Positions 7,289 to 16,338 of a DNA stretch of 64,000 bases are shown here, one piece after another. The notes under the pieces were generated by a model. The model saw only the letters and a program-made list of their open reading frames with translations. It did no database searches and had not been told where the DNA came from. Positions within the stretch are counted from its first letter, which is position 1. Each line of letters begins with the position of its first letter. Origin of the DNA: CAZDXB01 sp964509335 (GTDB taxonomy: Bacteria; Bacteroidota; Ignavibacteria; Kapaibacteriales; UBA2268); the NCBI GenBank assembly GCA_964509335.1, contig CAZDXB010000006.1:1-64000 (forward strand). Direction: 5' to 3'. Position numbers and translations under genes: made by a program.

Positions 7289-8458
7289 TTATTCCTTCAA
7301 AAAATTAGACGCCGCCTCTGCGAGCAGAGCGGTTCCGTAAATCATCGCGTCTTCGTCGGGCGCTAGTTTTGAATTATGCAGCGCGGGCATAAATTCTTCG
7401 TTGGGCGGGCGCACGCCGAGAAACCAAAACACGCCGGGAACTTCGCGAGCGTAATAAGAGAAGTCTTCCGCCCACATAGCCGGCTTGAAGTCCAGCACGG
7501 AATTTTCTCCGAGTAAATCTTTTGCGGAATTAATAGCCGATTCAGTCGATGTTTTCTCGTTGATTGTCGCCGGATGTCCTTTTTTAATATCTAAGCTACA
7601 TATTGAGTTATAGAGCGAGCAGGCGATAATCGAGCGACGTTCTATTTCGCTGTGTATTTTCATCCGCCAATCGTTGTTGAAAGAGCGAAGCGTTCCCATA
7701 AGTTTCACTTCTTCGGGGAATATGTTGGGATATTCGCCGCCTCTTATAGACGTAACTGATAAAACTCCCGGCTCTACCGGGTCTTTATATTTCGACGTTA
7801 ATGATTGAAGATATACTACAAGTTGCGAGGAAGCTAAAATCGCGTCGTCGCTTAATTGCGGTTGGGCGGCGTGTCCGCTTTTTCCCGTAACTCTCCAATA
7901 CAGCTCGTCCGAAGACGCCGTAACCGCTCCGGGAGAGATTGCTACCGTGCCGGTAGTTTGATGCGGGAAGATATGCTGACCGAAAATCGCTTTCGGTTTT
8001 GGATTTTTAAGCGCGCCCCCTTCTATCATAGCTTTCGCGCCGCCGGGAAGTTTTTCTTCAGCGGGTTGAAATATCAGTTTTACCGTGCCTTTTAGTTTTT
8101 CTTCTTCGCTTTTTAATAGTTCGGCGGCTCCTAGCAGCATAGCGGCGTGCATATCGTGACCGCAAGCGTGCATTACGCCGTCGTTCTTCGAAGCGTATTC
8201 CAGTCCTGTTTCTTCTTTTATGGGCAAGGCGTCGATATCCGCTCTCAGCGCGACGCAATTATCGCCTTTTCCTATATGAGCTACGACTCCCGTGTTAGCG
8301 ACAGTTTGGTGTTTAATATTGAATTCGTCGAGTACTGATTGGATATATTTCGACGTTTCTTTTTCTTGGAACGAGAGTTCGGGATTGCTATGTATATGTC
8401 TGCGGTGTTTAACTATGTCGGAGAATAGTTCTTTTGATTTTTCCAAAAACGTATTCAT
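7289..8458 (-). CDS. M20D family amidohydrolase (N-acyl amino acid/diaminopimelate deacetylase type)
   Basis: A zinc-dependent hydrolase that removes acyl groups from N-acylated amino acids. The 389 residues show the family metal ligands: HACGHDMH with C99 and H101, catalytic E134-E135 in QPAEEKLPGG, H162 in GQHIFP and a C-terminal ALHNSKLAP histidine. The lid domain lies between. It follows dapF by one base and is probably cotranscribed with it. That context favours N-acetyl-diaminopimelate deacetylation or recycling of lysine/DAP compounds. Substrate choice within M20D (hippurate, IAA conjugates, acetyl-DAP) cannot be read from sequence. Confidence 0.9.
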   Translation of the reverse strand: MNTFLEKSKELFSDIVKHRRHIHSNPELSFQEKETSKYIQSVLDEFNIKHQTVANTGVVAHIGKGDNCVALRADIDALPIKEETGLEYASKNDGVMHACGHDMHAAMLLGAAELLKSEEEKLKGTVKLIFQPAEEKLPGGAKAMIEGGALKNPKPKAIFGQHIFPHQTTGTVAISPGAVTASSDELYWRVTGKSGHAAQPQLSDDAILASSQLVVYLQSLTSKYKDPVEPGVLSVTSIRGGEYPNIFPEEVKLMGTLRSFNNDWRMKIHSEIERRSIIACSLYNSICSLDIKKGHPATINEKTSTESAINSAKDLLGENSVLDFKPAMWAEDFSYYAREVPGVFWFLGVRPPNEEFMPALHNSKLAPDEDAMIYGTALLAEAASNFLKE

Positions 8459-8459
8459 A

Positions 8460-9356
8460 TTAAACGCTCCTTTCTATTATGTTTATGGGAATTTCAATAG
8501 TTTTTTCGCCCAAAGTAACTGCTTTTCCTTCGAGCGAAAGAGATTGGATTTCATTTGGGAATTCTCCTTGAAAATCGACCGTTAATTCGCTTTTACTCGG
8601 AGGAACGACCGCAATAGGCGAGTCGATATCTTTTTCGAACAGAGCCGCTAACATAGTTGATAAAGCTCCGGTTCCGCAAGCTCCGGTTTCCGCTTCAACG
8701 CCTCTTTCGTAAGTTCTTAAATTAATTTTATTTCGGCTAACCATTTCGTAAATATTAACGTTTACGCCTTTGGGCTTAAACTCGTCGTTAAACCTTATCG
8801 CCGGAGCTATTGTTTCTATGCAAATGTCGTCTAGTTTTTTATCTTTCAGTTTATCAGAGCTTTGCTTGTTTATAGCGAAATGCTCCGAGTTTACGTTCAC
8901 GAAAGTTCCTACAAAAGTTCCGTTTTCGGTTACAACTTCGATATTAGTTTTAATTTCTTTCGGCGGTGGAAAATATAACTTGATTGTATCGCCTTTGAAT
9001 TCGCTTTGGTATTTGTCTCCCGCCATATTGAAAAGTATCGTATCGTTTTTGTTCGGATTTAGAACGAATTTTTTATCGACGGCGAACATAACGGCGCATC
9101 TGCCTCCGTTGCCGCACATCGTTTCGCTGGAGCCGTCGGGATTGTAGAACGAAATGTCGAATTGGGAATCGTCTTCGCCTTCGTTCATAACTACCAATCC
9201 TTCGGTCATTTTGTCGTTGTATTCATTTTTGCCGCATAAGATAGGGGCGAGCAGTTCGTAGAAAGCGCCGTCAATCTTCGGATTTCTATTATCGACTACC
9301 GTAAATAAGTTTCCGGCGCCGGACATATAAGCTAATTCTACTTTCAATTTTTCCAT
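8460..9356 (-). CDS. dapF: Diaminopimelate epimerase
   Basis: Converts LL- to meso-diaminopimelate for lysine and peptidoglycan. The 298 residues are slightly longer than the usual 270-280. Both catalytic cysteines are present: C81 in MCGNGGRC and C227 in ETGACGTGA. The N-terminal SGAGNLF replaces the common SGNDF with one extra residue. It is the middle gene of a minus-strand unit with the suhB-like gene 33 bp upstream and the amidohydrolase one base downstream. Confidence 0.95.
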   Translation of the reverse strand: MEKLKVELAYMSGAGNLFTVVDNRNPKIDGAFYELLAPILCGKNEYNDKMTEGLVVMNEGEDDSQFDISFYNPDGSSETMCGNGGRCAVMFAVDKKFVLNPNKNDTILFNMAGDKYQSEFKGDTIKLYFPPPKEIKTNIEVVTENGTFVGTFVNVNSEHFAINKQSSDKLKDKKLDDICIETIAPAIRFNDEFKPKGVNVNIYEMVSRNKINLRTYERGVEAETGACGTGALSTMLAALFEKDIDSPIAVVPPSKSELTVDFQGEFPNEIQSLSLEGKAVTLGEKTIEIPINIIERSV

Positions 9357-9389
9357 TAGCGTTTTTTGATTATTTAACTAAAAATTAAA

Positions 9390-10181
9390 TCAGCGGGACC
9401 GCTCGCCGAGCGTTTTTGCGATGTCCGCGTGAATTTTGCCGTTTGTCGCTAGAATCGATTCGTCGGTTATCCAGTAAGGAGTTTCGTCGTATTGAGTAAC
9501 TTTTCCGCCGGCTTCTTTAACGAGAAGAATGCCAGCCGCTACGTCCCAAGGATTCAAGTTGATTTCCCAGAAGCCGTCGAATCTGCCAGCCGCGACGTAA
9601 GCTAAATCTAACGCCGCCGAGCCTAATCTTCTAACGGGGATGCCGCGTTTGATAATAGAAACAAATTGGTTGATACAGCCGCTAGGATTTTCATTAACGT
9701 TGTAGGGAAACCCCGTTACTAAAAAAGAGGCGTCTAAATCAGAATTTTCGGAAACCTTCAGCTTTTTATCGTTTAGATAAGCTCCTTGTCCCTTTGTGGC
9801 GTGAAACAGCTCGTCTAAGTAAGGATGATAAATCGTTCCGCACAGTATTTCTTTGTTTTTTACAGCCGCGATGCTAACGCTAAAAATCGGCAGTGAATTG
9901 GCGAAATTCACCGTACCGTCGAGAGGGTCAATTACCCATTGGACGACGTCCTTTTCTTTGGTTCCGGTTTTCCCGCTTTCTTCGGCTAGGAATACGTGAT
10001 TGGGATACTTGGAGCTAATGTTCTCTATAATAGTCTTTTCGGCTAAATTGTCGTATTCCGTTACTAAATTGTTCCTGCCTTCTTTGTTGGCGATTTCAAA
10101 AGTCGTTCCGAAACCTTCTTTCAGCAGTTTTCCGGCTTTGATAGACGTTTCTTTTGCGCAATTAGTAAGTTCGTTCAGCAT
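9390..10181 (-). CDS. suhB: Inositol-1-monophosphatase family protein
   Basis: A Mg/Li-sensitive phosphatase of 263 residues. The metal-binding residues are visible: E67-E68 in LAEES, D85 and D88 in WVIDPLDGTVNF, and the C-terminal NPWDVAAG. In bacteria the family includes SuhB, which also acts in rRNA antitermination, and histidinol- or inositol-phosphatases; they cannot be separated here. It leads the suhB-dapF-amidohydrolase unit and is divergent from the exporter gene at 10338. Confidence 0.88.
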   Translation of the reverse strand: MLNELTNCAKETSIKAGKLLKEGFGTTFEIANKEGRNNLVTEYDNLAEKTIIENISSKYPNHVFLAEESGKTGTKEKDVVQWVIDPLDGTVNFANSLPIFSVSIAAVKNKEILCGTIYHPYLDELFHATKGQGAYLNDKKLKVSENSDLDASFLVTGFPYNVNENPSGCINQFVSIIKRGIPVRRLGSAALDLAYVAAGRFDGFWEINLNPWDVAAGILLVKEAGGKVTQYDETPYWITDESILATNGKIHADIAKTLGERSR

Positions 10182-10298
10182 ATTTTCTTCTTTGTCATTC
10201 CTTGATTTATGAATAAAAACGTTCAGGGATTAAGAAAAATGTAATCCCAACCTTTTTCTATTATACATATTCTTTTTATTTTAGAAAAATAAATTCAT

Positions 10299-10306
10299 TA
10301 TCTTTG
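10299..10306 (+). promoter_or_regulatory. Possible FCB-type -7 element
   Basis: TATCTTTG matches the TAnnTTTG -7 consensus of Bacteroidota and lies 31 bases before the exporter start. No TTG is found 19 bases upstream, so only half of the promoter is supported. Confidence 0.3.
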
Positions 10307-10337
10307 TAGATTATACTGATAAATTAAGTTGATTATT

Positions 10338-12002
10338 ATGATGATAAGAAAGATGAAATATATCTATACCATTGCGGTTTTATCCGTTTTTTTAACGGCG
10401 GCTGTAGCTTCTACTCAAGCGCAGGAAGAAGAGTTTATAGACAATTCTTATTACACCGGCGCAAAGGAAGACGAAATAGATACTCTTCAGTTGGAAAAAT
10501 CTATGGAGTTAGCCGAGGAGACGGCGGGTTTATTGGAGCGGGAGATTGACCCGGACGAGTATATTATGGGCCCTAACGACGAGTTGGCAATTTCCATTAT
10601 ATCTACCAAGACCAAGACTTTCAAAGTTAAAGTTTCGCCCGAAGGTAAAATACTAGTCGAAGGCGTAGGCGTAGTAGATTGTAAAGGAAAAAGTTTGACA
10701 GAGACGAAAGAAGCGATTAGACAATTGATTGACGAGGTTTATCGTTCTTACGAGTTATATGTTGTTCTGCATAAGTTAAGGAAATTCAAGGCAATAGTGA
10801 GCGGAGCGGTTCGCAAATCTTCAATAGTTCCAGCTACCGCGGCGGATAGAGTTTCAGAAGTTATTGAAAGAGCGGGAGGATTGAAATATAACGCTTCGTT
10901 AAGGCATATAATGTTATTGAGAGATAAAGGCGAAAAAATCATTCCGGTCGATTTGTTAAAATTCAACGTTGGCTACAAGGAAGCGAACCCGACCGTTTTG
11001 GGCGGCGACCAAGTAGTCGTTCCCGAGAGCAACGTAGAGCAAAGCTTACAAATCTGGGGCGAGGTGGCTAACGAAGGTATATATGAATTCGTCGAAGGCG
11101 ATTCTTTATCGACTTTATTCAAATTCGCTCACGGATTTTTGAATTCTTCGTTTTTGGATTCCGTTGAGGTTGCGAGGTTTTCAGCTAAAAACAACCGAAC
11201 CGAGCGATGGTTTGTCGATTTAAGCTCTTGGCGCAGATTATATTATGTGTCGAACAAGCTTCCCAAAGATTTTCCATTGCAATCGGGCGATAGGATTTAC
11301 GTTCGCAAAAAGCCCACTTGGCCTCAAGTAAGGCATATAATTGCTAAGGGCGAGGTTAATTTACCGGGTAAATTCGCAATAAATAAAACCGACTCGAGAG
11401 TCTTCGATATATTAATGAGAGCCGGCGGACCGACTGACGAAGCTTCTTTAGAAAACGCAGTTTTCGTTCGACAAAAAGAGATAAAGAAAATCGATAGAGA
11501 GATGGAAAGACTGGGGACAATACCTTCTTCCGAAATGTCCGAAAACGAGAGAAAATATTATCAAGCCCGAAAATTAGAACAGAAGGGTGTGATGGCGATA
11601 AATTTCAAGGAAGTATTAAACGATCCGTCGTCCGACGACAATATATTGATTATGGACGACGATTCAATTTATATTCCTCCGAACACTAACTTCATTAACG
11701 TTCAAGGTAGAGTGAATAATCCGGGTCTTGCGACTTTCAAAGAAGATTATGATTATATGGATTACATAAATCAAGCGGGCGGTTTTGGATATAGAGCCGA
11801 CGAAGACGAGACGTTCATAGTAAAAAGAAAAGGGGAGCAATTTTTAGCTTCCGAGATGAATTACACTTTAGAGCCTGGCGATAATATACTAGTCCCGCCG
11901 GAAGAGGAGACAAGAATTAATTGGTGGATGTTAAGCACCCAAATAACAACTATGCTTGGAATGCTCGCGGCGGTATTTAGCTTAATTCAAAGGTGGAACT
12001 AA
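10338..12002 (+). CDS. Polysaccharide export protein with SLBB repeats (Wza/KpsD-like)
   Basis: Outer-membrane or periplasmic channel for capsule or exopolysaccharide export. The 554 residues start with a signal peptide (MMIRKMKYIYTIAVLSVFL, cleavage near AQA-QEEE). A Poly_export domain starting YIMGPNDELAISI (about 75-155) follows, then several SLBB domains (about 155-235, 245-320, 335-400, 460-530). The last 25 residues (INWWMLSTQITTMLGMLAA) are hydrophobic, as in exporters that insert a C-terminal helix. I start at ATG 10338; a TTG three codons earlier is open but less likely. The Wzz-like gene follows 22 bp later. A paralogue lies at 39623-41350. Confidence 0.9.
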   Translation: MMIRKMKYIYTIAVLSVFLTAAVASTQAQEEEFIDNSYYTGAKEDEIDTLQLEKSMELAEETAGLLEREIDPDEYIMGPNDELAISIISTKTKTFKVKVSPEGKILVEGVGVVDCKGKSLTETKEAIRQLIDEVYRSYELYVVLHKLRKFKAIVSGAVRKSSIVPATAADRVSEVIERAGGLKYNASLRHIMLLRDKGEKIIPVDLLKFNVGYKEANPTVLGGDQVVVPESNVEQSLQIWGEVANEGIYEFVEGDSLSTLFKFAHGFLNSSFLDSVEVARFSAKNNRTERWFVDLSSWRRLYYVSNKLPKDFPLQSGDRIYVRKKPTWPQVRHIIAKGEVNLPGKFAINKTDSRVFDILMRAGGPTDEASLENAVFVRQKEIKKIDREMERLGTIPSSEMSENERKYYQARKLEQKGVMAINFKEVLNDPSSDDNILIMDDDSIYIPPNTNFINVQGRVNNPGLATFKEDYDYMDYINQAGGFGYRADEDETFIVKRKGEQFLASEMNYTLEPGDNILVPPEEETRINWWMLSTQITTMLGMLAAVFSLIQRWN

Positions 12003-12024
12003 TTATAAAAATCGGAAATAGTTA

Positions 12025-13224
12025 ATGAGTTCAGAGAATAAAAAAGAAGCGTTTTCTTTAAAAACTTTATGGAATCTGTGTAAGCAGCGACGAAAGTTCA
12101 TTGTTATATTTGTCGCGGCTTTCGTTGTTTTATCGGGCGTTTACACATATATAACGTCTTATGAATACTCAGCTTCCGCGAAAGTTTTCCCTCCGGAAAC
12201 CGATGGGGGAGCCGGAGGGCTATCGGGATTTTTACAAAGTCTTTCCGGCGGCGTGGCTATAGGCGAAGCTATGGGTAAAAGCGTCCATATTGAACTTTAT
12301 TTGGATATGTTGAACAGCCGAGCCGTAGCTAAGCATATAGCCGAAAAGTGTAAATTAAACGAAAGAGAAAGGTTTCAGGTCGGCAATGAAACTGAATTAT
12401 ACGATATGGTCTCCAGTATGATAGAAGCGGAATCAAGAAGGAGCGGAATAATAATTATTAATTCCTCGATTGAAACTCCTTATTTCCCGGATTCGAGCGA
12501 AAAAGCTAAAGCGGCAAACTTTATCTCTGAATTTGTAAACGCCGCCGTAGAAGGTTTGGACGAAGTTAATAAAAGAAGGACAAATTTTAAATCTAAAAAG
12601 AAAAGAGAATATATCGCTATAGTTTTAAAGGAAAATGAAAGAAAATTGGATTCGGTTGACGCCGAGCTTGAAAAGTTTCAACGGCAGCACAAGGTTCTAT
12701 CGCTCGACGAACAGACAAAAGCCATTCTGGAAAACGCCATTATAATTGGGACTGAGCTATCTAAGGCGGAAGTCCAATTGGGGTTGTCTAAGCAAGAATT
12801 CGAAAAAGGTTCGCCGATTGTAAAAGCTTTCAGAAGAAAAGTCGAAGATTTAAGAAGCCAATATCAAAAAATCCAATCGGGCGGTTTGATTCAGGAAGAT
12901 AAATTTTCAATTCCTCTAACAAACGTTCCAGAATTAATAAGAAAATATACTAACTTAAAGCGCGAGCAAGAAATACTAACTCAAGTGAATTTATATCTGA
13001 AAACGCAAAAACATCAACACGGCATTCAAGCCGAAAGCGACGTGCCTACTATTCAAGTTTTAGACGAAGCCGTTCCGCCGTACGTAAGGTCTTCGCCCAG
13101 TCGAGTTATGACCGTAGTTCTCGCTCTCTTTTTATCTTTATTTTTGAGCGTTTTTATTGTGGTCGCGAGAGCTTACGCAAAAGGCGAGGTTTACATTCCA
13201 AAGGAAACGGGAGAGGATAGTTAA
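12025..13224 (+). CDS. Wzz-like chain-length determinant / polysaccharide co-polymerase
   Basis: Inner-membrane protein that sets polysaccharide chain length and contacts the exporter. The 399 residues have a first transmembrane helix at about 25-45 (FIVIFVAAFVVLSGVY) and a long periplasmic coiled-coil region (about 185-330). The proline-containing segment AVPPYVRSSPSR precedes the second helix (about 360-385). There is no C-terminal tyrosine kinase domain, so it is of the Wzz type rather than Wzc, and no BY-kinase gene is adjacent. It is paired with the SLBB exporter upstream and convergent with recN. Confidence 0.88.
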   Translation: MSSENKKEAFSLKTLWNLCKQRRKFIVIFVAAFVVLSGVYTYITSYEYSASAKVFPPETDGGAGGLSGFLQSLSGGVAIGEAMGKSVHIELYLDMLNSRAVAKHIAEKCKLNERERFQVGNETELYDMVSSMIEAESRRSGIIIINSSIETPYFPDSSEKAKAANFISEFVNAAVEGLDEVNKRRTNFKSKKKREYIAIVLKENERKLDSVDAELEKFQRQHKVLSLDEQTKAILENAIIIGTELSKAEVQLGLSKQEFEKGSPIVKAFRRKVEDLRSQYQKIQSGGLIQEDKFSIPLTNVPELIRKYTNLKREQEILTQVNLYLKTQKHQHGIQAESDVPTIQVLDEAVPPYVRSSPSRVMTVVLALFLSLFLSVFIVVARAYAKGEVYIPKETGEDS

Positions 13225-13268
13225 TCTAAATTATGATGATTCGGCTTAGTTGAAACGCCGTTAGTTTT

Positions 13269-14981
13269 TTATTCAATATTCATCAAATCTTTGGCGCTTT
13301 CTATAGCGGCTTTGGTGATTTTTTCGCCGCTTATAAGTCTCGCGGTTTCTTCCAGTTTTTCGTTTTCATCTAGCGAGCTGGCTTCTATTATCGTTCTTCC
13401 GTTCATCTCGTATTTTTTCACGTGGATATTTTTGTCGGCTAGAGCGCAAATTTGCGCTAAATGCGTAATTGAGATGATTTGGTGTCTTTTGGCAAGTTCT
13501 TTCATAATCACTCCCGCTTTTTGAGCAATTCCGCCGCTAATGCCGGCGTCTATTTCGTCGAATACGAGCATAGGAAGTTCGTCGCTGTCGGCGAGAACGT
13601 GCTTAAGAGCCAGCATTATTCTGGATATTTCTCCGCCGGAAGCTATTTGGCTTAGCGGTTTGGGCTTCTCGCCTTTGTTAGGACTAATGAAAAACTCTAT
13701 TCTGTCCGCTCCGTCGCGATAGGCTTTGAAGTTTTTGCCGTTTATTATAACGCTAAGCTCGCTCAATGTTTCGGTGTTTTCTATTTCTTCTCTTTTTATT
13801 TTCGTTTCGAATTGAGCGTATTGAATTCCTAATTGTTTTAGAGTTCCTTCTATAGACCGCTTGATTTTTCGCGAGGCCGCTTGCCGGTTCTCGCTAATAG
13901 ATTCGGCGATTTTTCCAAGTTCCTTTTTTAGTTCGATTATTCGTTTTTCGCTTTCTTTTATAATTTCGTCGCGATTTTCTATCGCGTCTAGTTCGTTCGT
14001 TAATTCTTCCCGGCGTTTTATCGCTTCGTTAAGTCCTCCGTATTTTTTAATTAAGCGGTTTAGATTGAACATCCTTTCTCTTAGAGTTTCGATTTCTTCG
14101 GGATTGAACTCTATTCCCGAGCGATAGTCGTTGGCGAACTTCGAGATTTCTTCCACCGCTATTATAGCCGATTCTAAGTCTTTTACGAACGGCTCGAATT
14201 CCTCGTCTATGTCTCTAAGCGAATTTAAATCTTGAAGCGCCTGATTTAATTTGTTGTAAGCCGACGTCTCTTTGCCGTATAGTTCGGAGAATATTCCGTA
14301 ACTCGTCTCCGTTAAAAATTCGGCGTTCTCGTTAATTTTCAAGGAGCGCTCGATTTCTTCGTCTTCCTTCTCTTTCGGATTAACTTTGTTGATTTGCTCT
14401 AACTCGAATTTATAGCTCTCTTGCTTATCTTGCAAATACTTGTCTTCTTCCAGTAAAGACTTGTATCTTTTCAATTCGCCGAGAAGCTCGCAATATTTAT
14501 CGCTATAATCGCTCAGCTCTTTCTCGGCGTCGGCTAAACTGTCGAGAAGGCGTATATGCGAGTCTTTGTTCAGTAGCAATTGATGGTCGTGTTGTCCGTG
14601 GAAATCTACTAATAAATCGCCGAGTTTTTTCAGCAGAGCGACTTGGATAGGCGTGTCGTTAAGGAAATTTCGGCTGTGCGAGCGAGTTATCTCTCGACGT
14701 ATAATAAACAGCTCGTCGTATGATTCGAAGTCGTTTTCCTTGATTGTTTTGTAAGCGGGATGGTTTTTGCGAATTTCGAAGACGCCCTCGATAATCGATT
14801 TTTTCTCGCCTTCCCTGATGTATTCTGTCGAAGCGCGCTCGCCTAAAAGCATCATCAAAGCGTCAACTATAATGGATTTGCCCGCGCCCGTTTCGCCGGT
14901 AATAATATTGAACTTCTTGTCGAAATCTATTTCGAGTTCTCTGATTAGAGCGAAGTTCTTTATGTATAAACTTACGAGCAT
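13269..14981 (-). CDS. recN: DNA repair protein RecN
   Basis: SMC-like ATPase of double-strand break repair. The 570 residues match the family. Walker A is GETGAGKS (29-36), after the typical MLVSLYIKNFALIRELEIDF start. The central coiled coil spans about 150-390. The ABC signature ASGGEISR is at about 447-454 and Walker B VFDEIDAGISG at about 473-483. The gene stands alone, convergent with the Wzz gene and divergent from mscS. SOS regulation is common for recN, but no operator was identified in the 305-bp upstream gap. Confidence 0.96.
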   Translation of the reverse strand: MLVSLYIKNFALIRELEIDFDKKFNIITGETGAGKSIIVDALMMLLGERASTEYIREGEKKSIIEGVFEIRKNHPAYKTIKENDFESYDELFIIRREITRSHSRNFLNDTPIQVALLKKLGDLLVDFHGQHDHQLLLNKDSHIRLLDSLADAEKELSDYSDKYCELLGELKRYKSLLEEDKYLQDKQESYKFELEQINKVNPKEKEDEEIERSLKINENAEFLTETSYGIFSELYGKETSAYNKLNQALQDLNSLRDIDEEFEPFVKDLESAIIAVEEISKFANDYRSGIEFNPEEIETLRERMFNLNRLIKKYGGLNEAIKRREELTNELDAIENRDEIIKESEKRIIELKKELGKIAESISENRQAASRKIKRSIEGTLKQLGIQYAQFETKIKREEIENTETLSELSVIINGKNFKAYRDGADRIEFFISPNKGEKPKPLSQIASGGEISRIMLALKHVLADSDELPMLVFDEIDAGISGGIAQKAGVIMKELAKRHQIISITHLAQICALADKNIHVKKYEMNGRTIIEASSLDENEKLEETARLISGEKITKAAIESAKDLMNIE

Positions 14982-15286
14982 ATCTTTTTTATTATTATCA
15001 AAGTCGATTTAATCGAAAGTTTAAAATATAAAAAAGTAAAGAAAATCGGAAAGAGAATAAATAAAGAAGCTAAAATAATTGAATCGACAAAGGCTAACTT
15101 TTGGATTGGTTTATTTACGATGAATGGTTTTTTTAGTCGAAAGAAGGGATTCGTTACTGAAGTAAATAGAATAGCACATCAAATAAATTTTTCTTTTTAT
15201 GTTTCTTTTCGCTAAATTATAAATAGATTATCGGTTAGTAAAAATAATCGGCTGAAATCGTTGTTCAATTAAAATCTTGAGTTGAT
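14982..15286. other. Intergenic region between recN and mscS
   Basis: This 305-bp AT-rich gap separates two divergent genes and should hold both promoters. Small inverted sequences such as CGATTTAATCG near 15008 are visible. The only ORF is a 31-codon frame starting near 15119 with no recognisable features. Nothing here can be called with confidence. Confidence 0.6.
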
Positions 15287-16200
15287 ATGACCGAGTATAT
15301 CGAAAACCTTTTAGCAATAAGCCCTGAAATTCAATACAAAATCCTATATTCCGTCATTACGATAGTCGTGATGTTCGTTCTGAGCAGGCTCTTCTCAAAA
15401 TTGATAATCAATCGAATAGAGAACGACAGTACGCGATACTCTTGGTTTAAGAATAACAGATATTTCACGGCTTTTATATCTATATTTATTTTCATAATCA
15501 TTTGGCTGGGCGGATTCAGTTCGCTGGGAACTTATATCGGGCTTCTCTCGGCGGGCTTGGCTATCGCTCTTAGGGATTTACTCGTGAACTTAACGCTTGG
15601 CTTTTTATAATAATACGGAAGCCGCTGAAGGTCGGCGACAGAATTGAGATTAGCGGGACTACCGGCGACGTTATAGACATACGCATTTTCCAGTTTTCCG
15701 TCGTCGAGGTCGGCAATTGGGTGGACGCCGACCAAAGCGCCGGAAGAATAATTCACATTCCCAACGGAATAATTTTCACTCAAAAGCAAGCCAATTATAC
15801 CCAAGGATTTGAATTTATCTGGAACGAAATTCCCACGCTGTTAACGTTCGAGAGCGATTGGAAGAAAGCCAAGGAGATATTGGAGCGAGTAGTGAAAGAA
15901 CACACGCTTCACTTTAGCGAAAGAGCGGCGAATCAAATTCGCGAAACGGCTACAAAATATATGATATTCTACAAAAACTTGACGCCTATTGTTTACACGA
16001 CCGTGAAGGACAGCGGCGTTCTGCTGACGATGCGCTATCTTTGCCACGCCAAGAAACGCAGGGCGACCGACCAAGCTATATGGGAGAACATCCTTAACGA
16101 GTTCGCGAAATGCGACGACATAGATTTCGCCTATCCCACGCAAAGAATATATTACAACGCCGTCGAGGGCAAGCCGGGAACGAAGCCGGAAGGGGAGTAG
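15287..16200 (+). pseudogene. MscS-family mechanosensitive channel, frameshifted
   Basis: A small-conductance mechanosensitive channel broken by one base. Residues 1-107 give two or three transmembrane helices and the pore helix IGLLSAGLAIALRDLLVNLTLGF, then stop at TTA TAA. The -1 frame continues seamlessly with IIIRKPLKVGDRIEISG, the beta domain start, and runs to 16200. The break lies in a run of five T (15602-15606); six T would give ...GFFIIIRKPLK, the family consensus. It is either an indel error of assembly, a recent real mutation, or much less likely recoding at C TTT TTA. Everything downstream of the shift is intact, which points to an error or a very young lesion. Confidence 0.88.
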
Positions 16201-16207
16201 CCTATTA

Positions 16208-16325
16208 CGAAGACGGGGCGTCTTCGCTACTTATTCCGTCGGAAACCGACCGGCTTTAGCCGTTGGCTGGCGTCCTTTTGGGCTTCTTTTCGATGGCGGA
16301 TGGCTGAAGCTATCCGTTTTCTTCA
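16208..16325. terminator. Hairpin cluster between convergent mscS and ftsK
   Basis: Four hairpins stand in 120 bp: CGAAGAC/GTCTTCG (16208-16226), GTCGG/CCGAC (16238-16250), CGGCT/AGCCG (16251-16262) and CGGATGGCT/AGCTATCCG (16297-16316). The last is followed by TTTTCTTC and fits a rho-independent terminator for mscS on the plus strand. The others have no U run. Confidence 0.55.
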
Positions 16326-16338
16326 GTGAAAGGAGGTG

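Noticed and set aside
13242..13272. Terminator between Wzz gene and recN
   Set aside because: CGGC and GCCG with a T run are present, but the stem is only four pairs with a long loop, too weak to list.
15119..15214. 31-codon ORF upstream of mscS
   Set aside because: No ribosome site or recognisable composition; chance length in AT-rich sequence.
15595..15612. Programmed -1 frameshift in mscS
   Set aside because: C TTT TTA is an imperfect slippery heptamer, no stimulatory hairpin was recognised directly after it, and MscS genes are not known to be recoded; a one-base indel is simpler.
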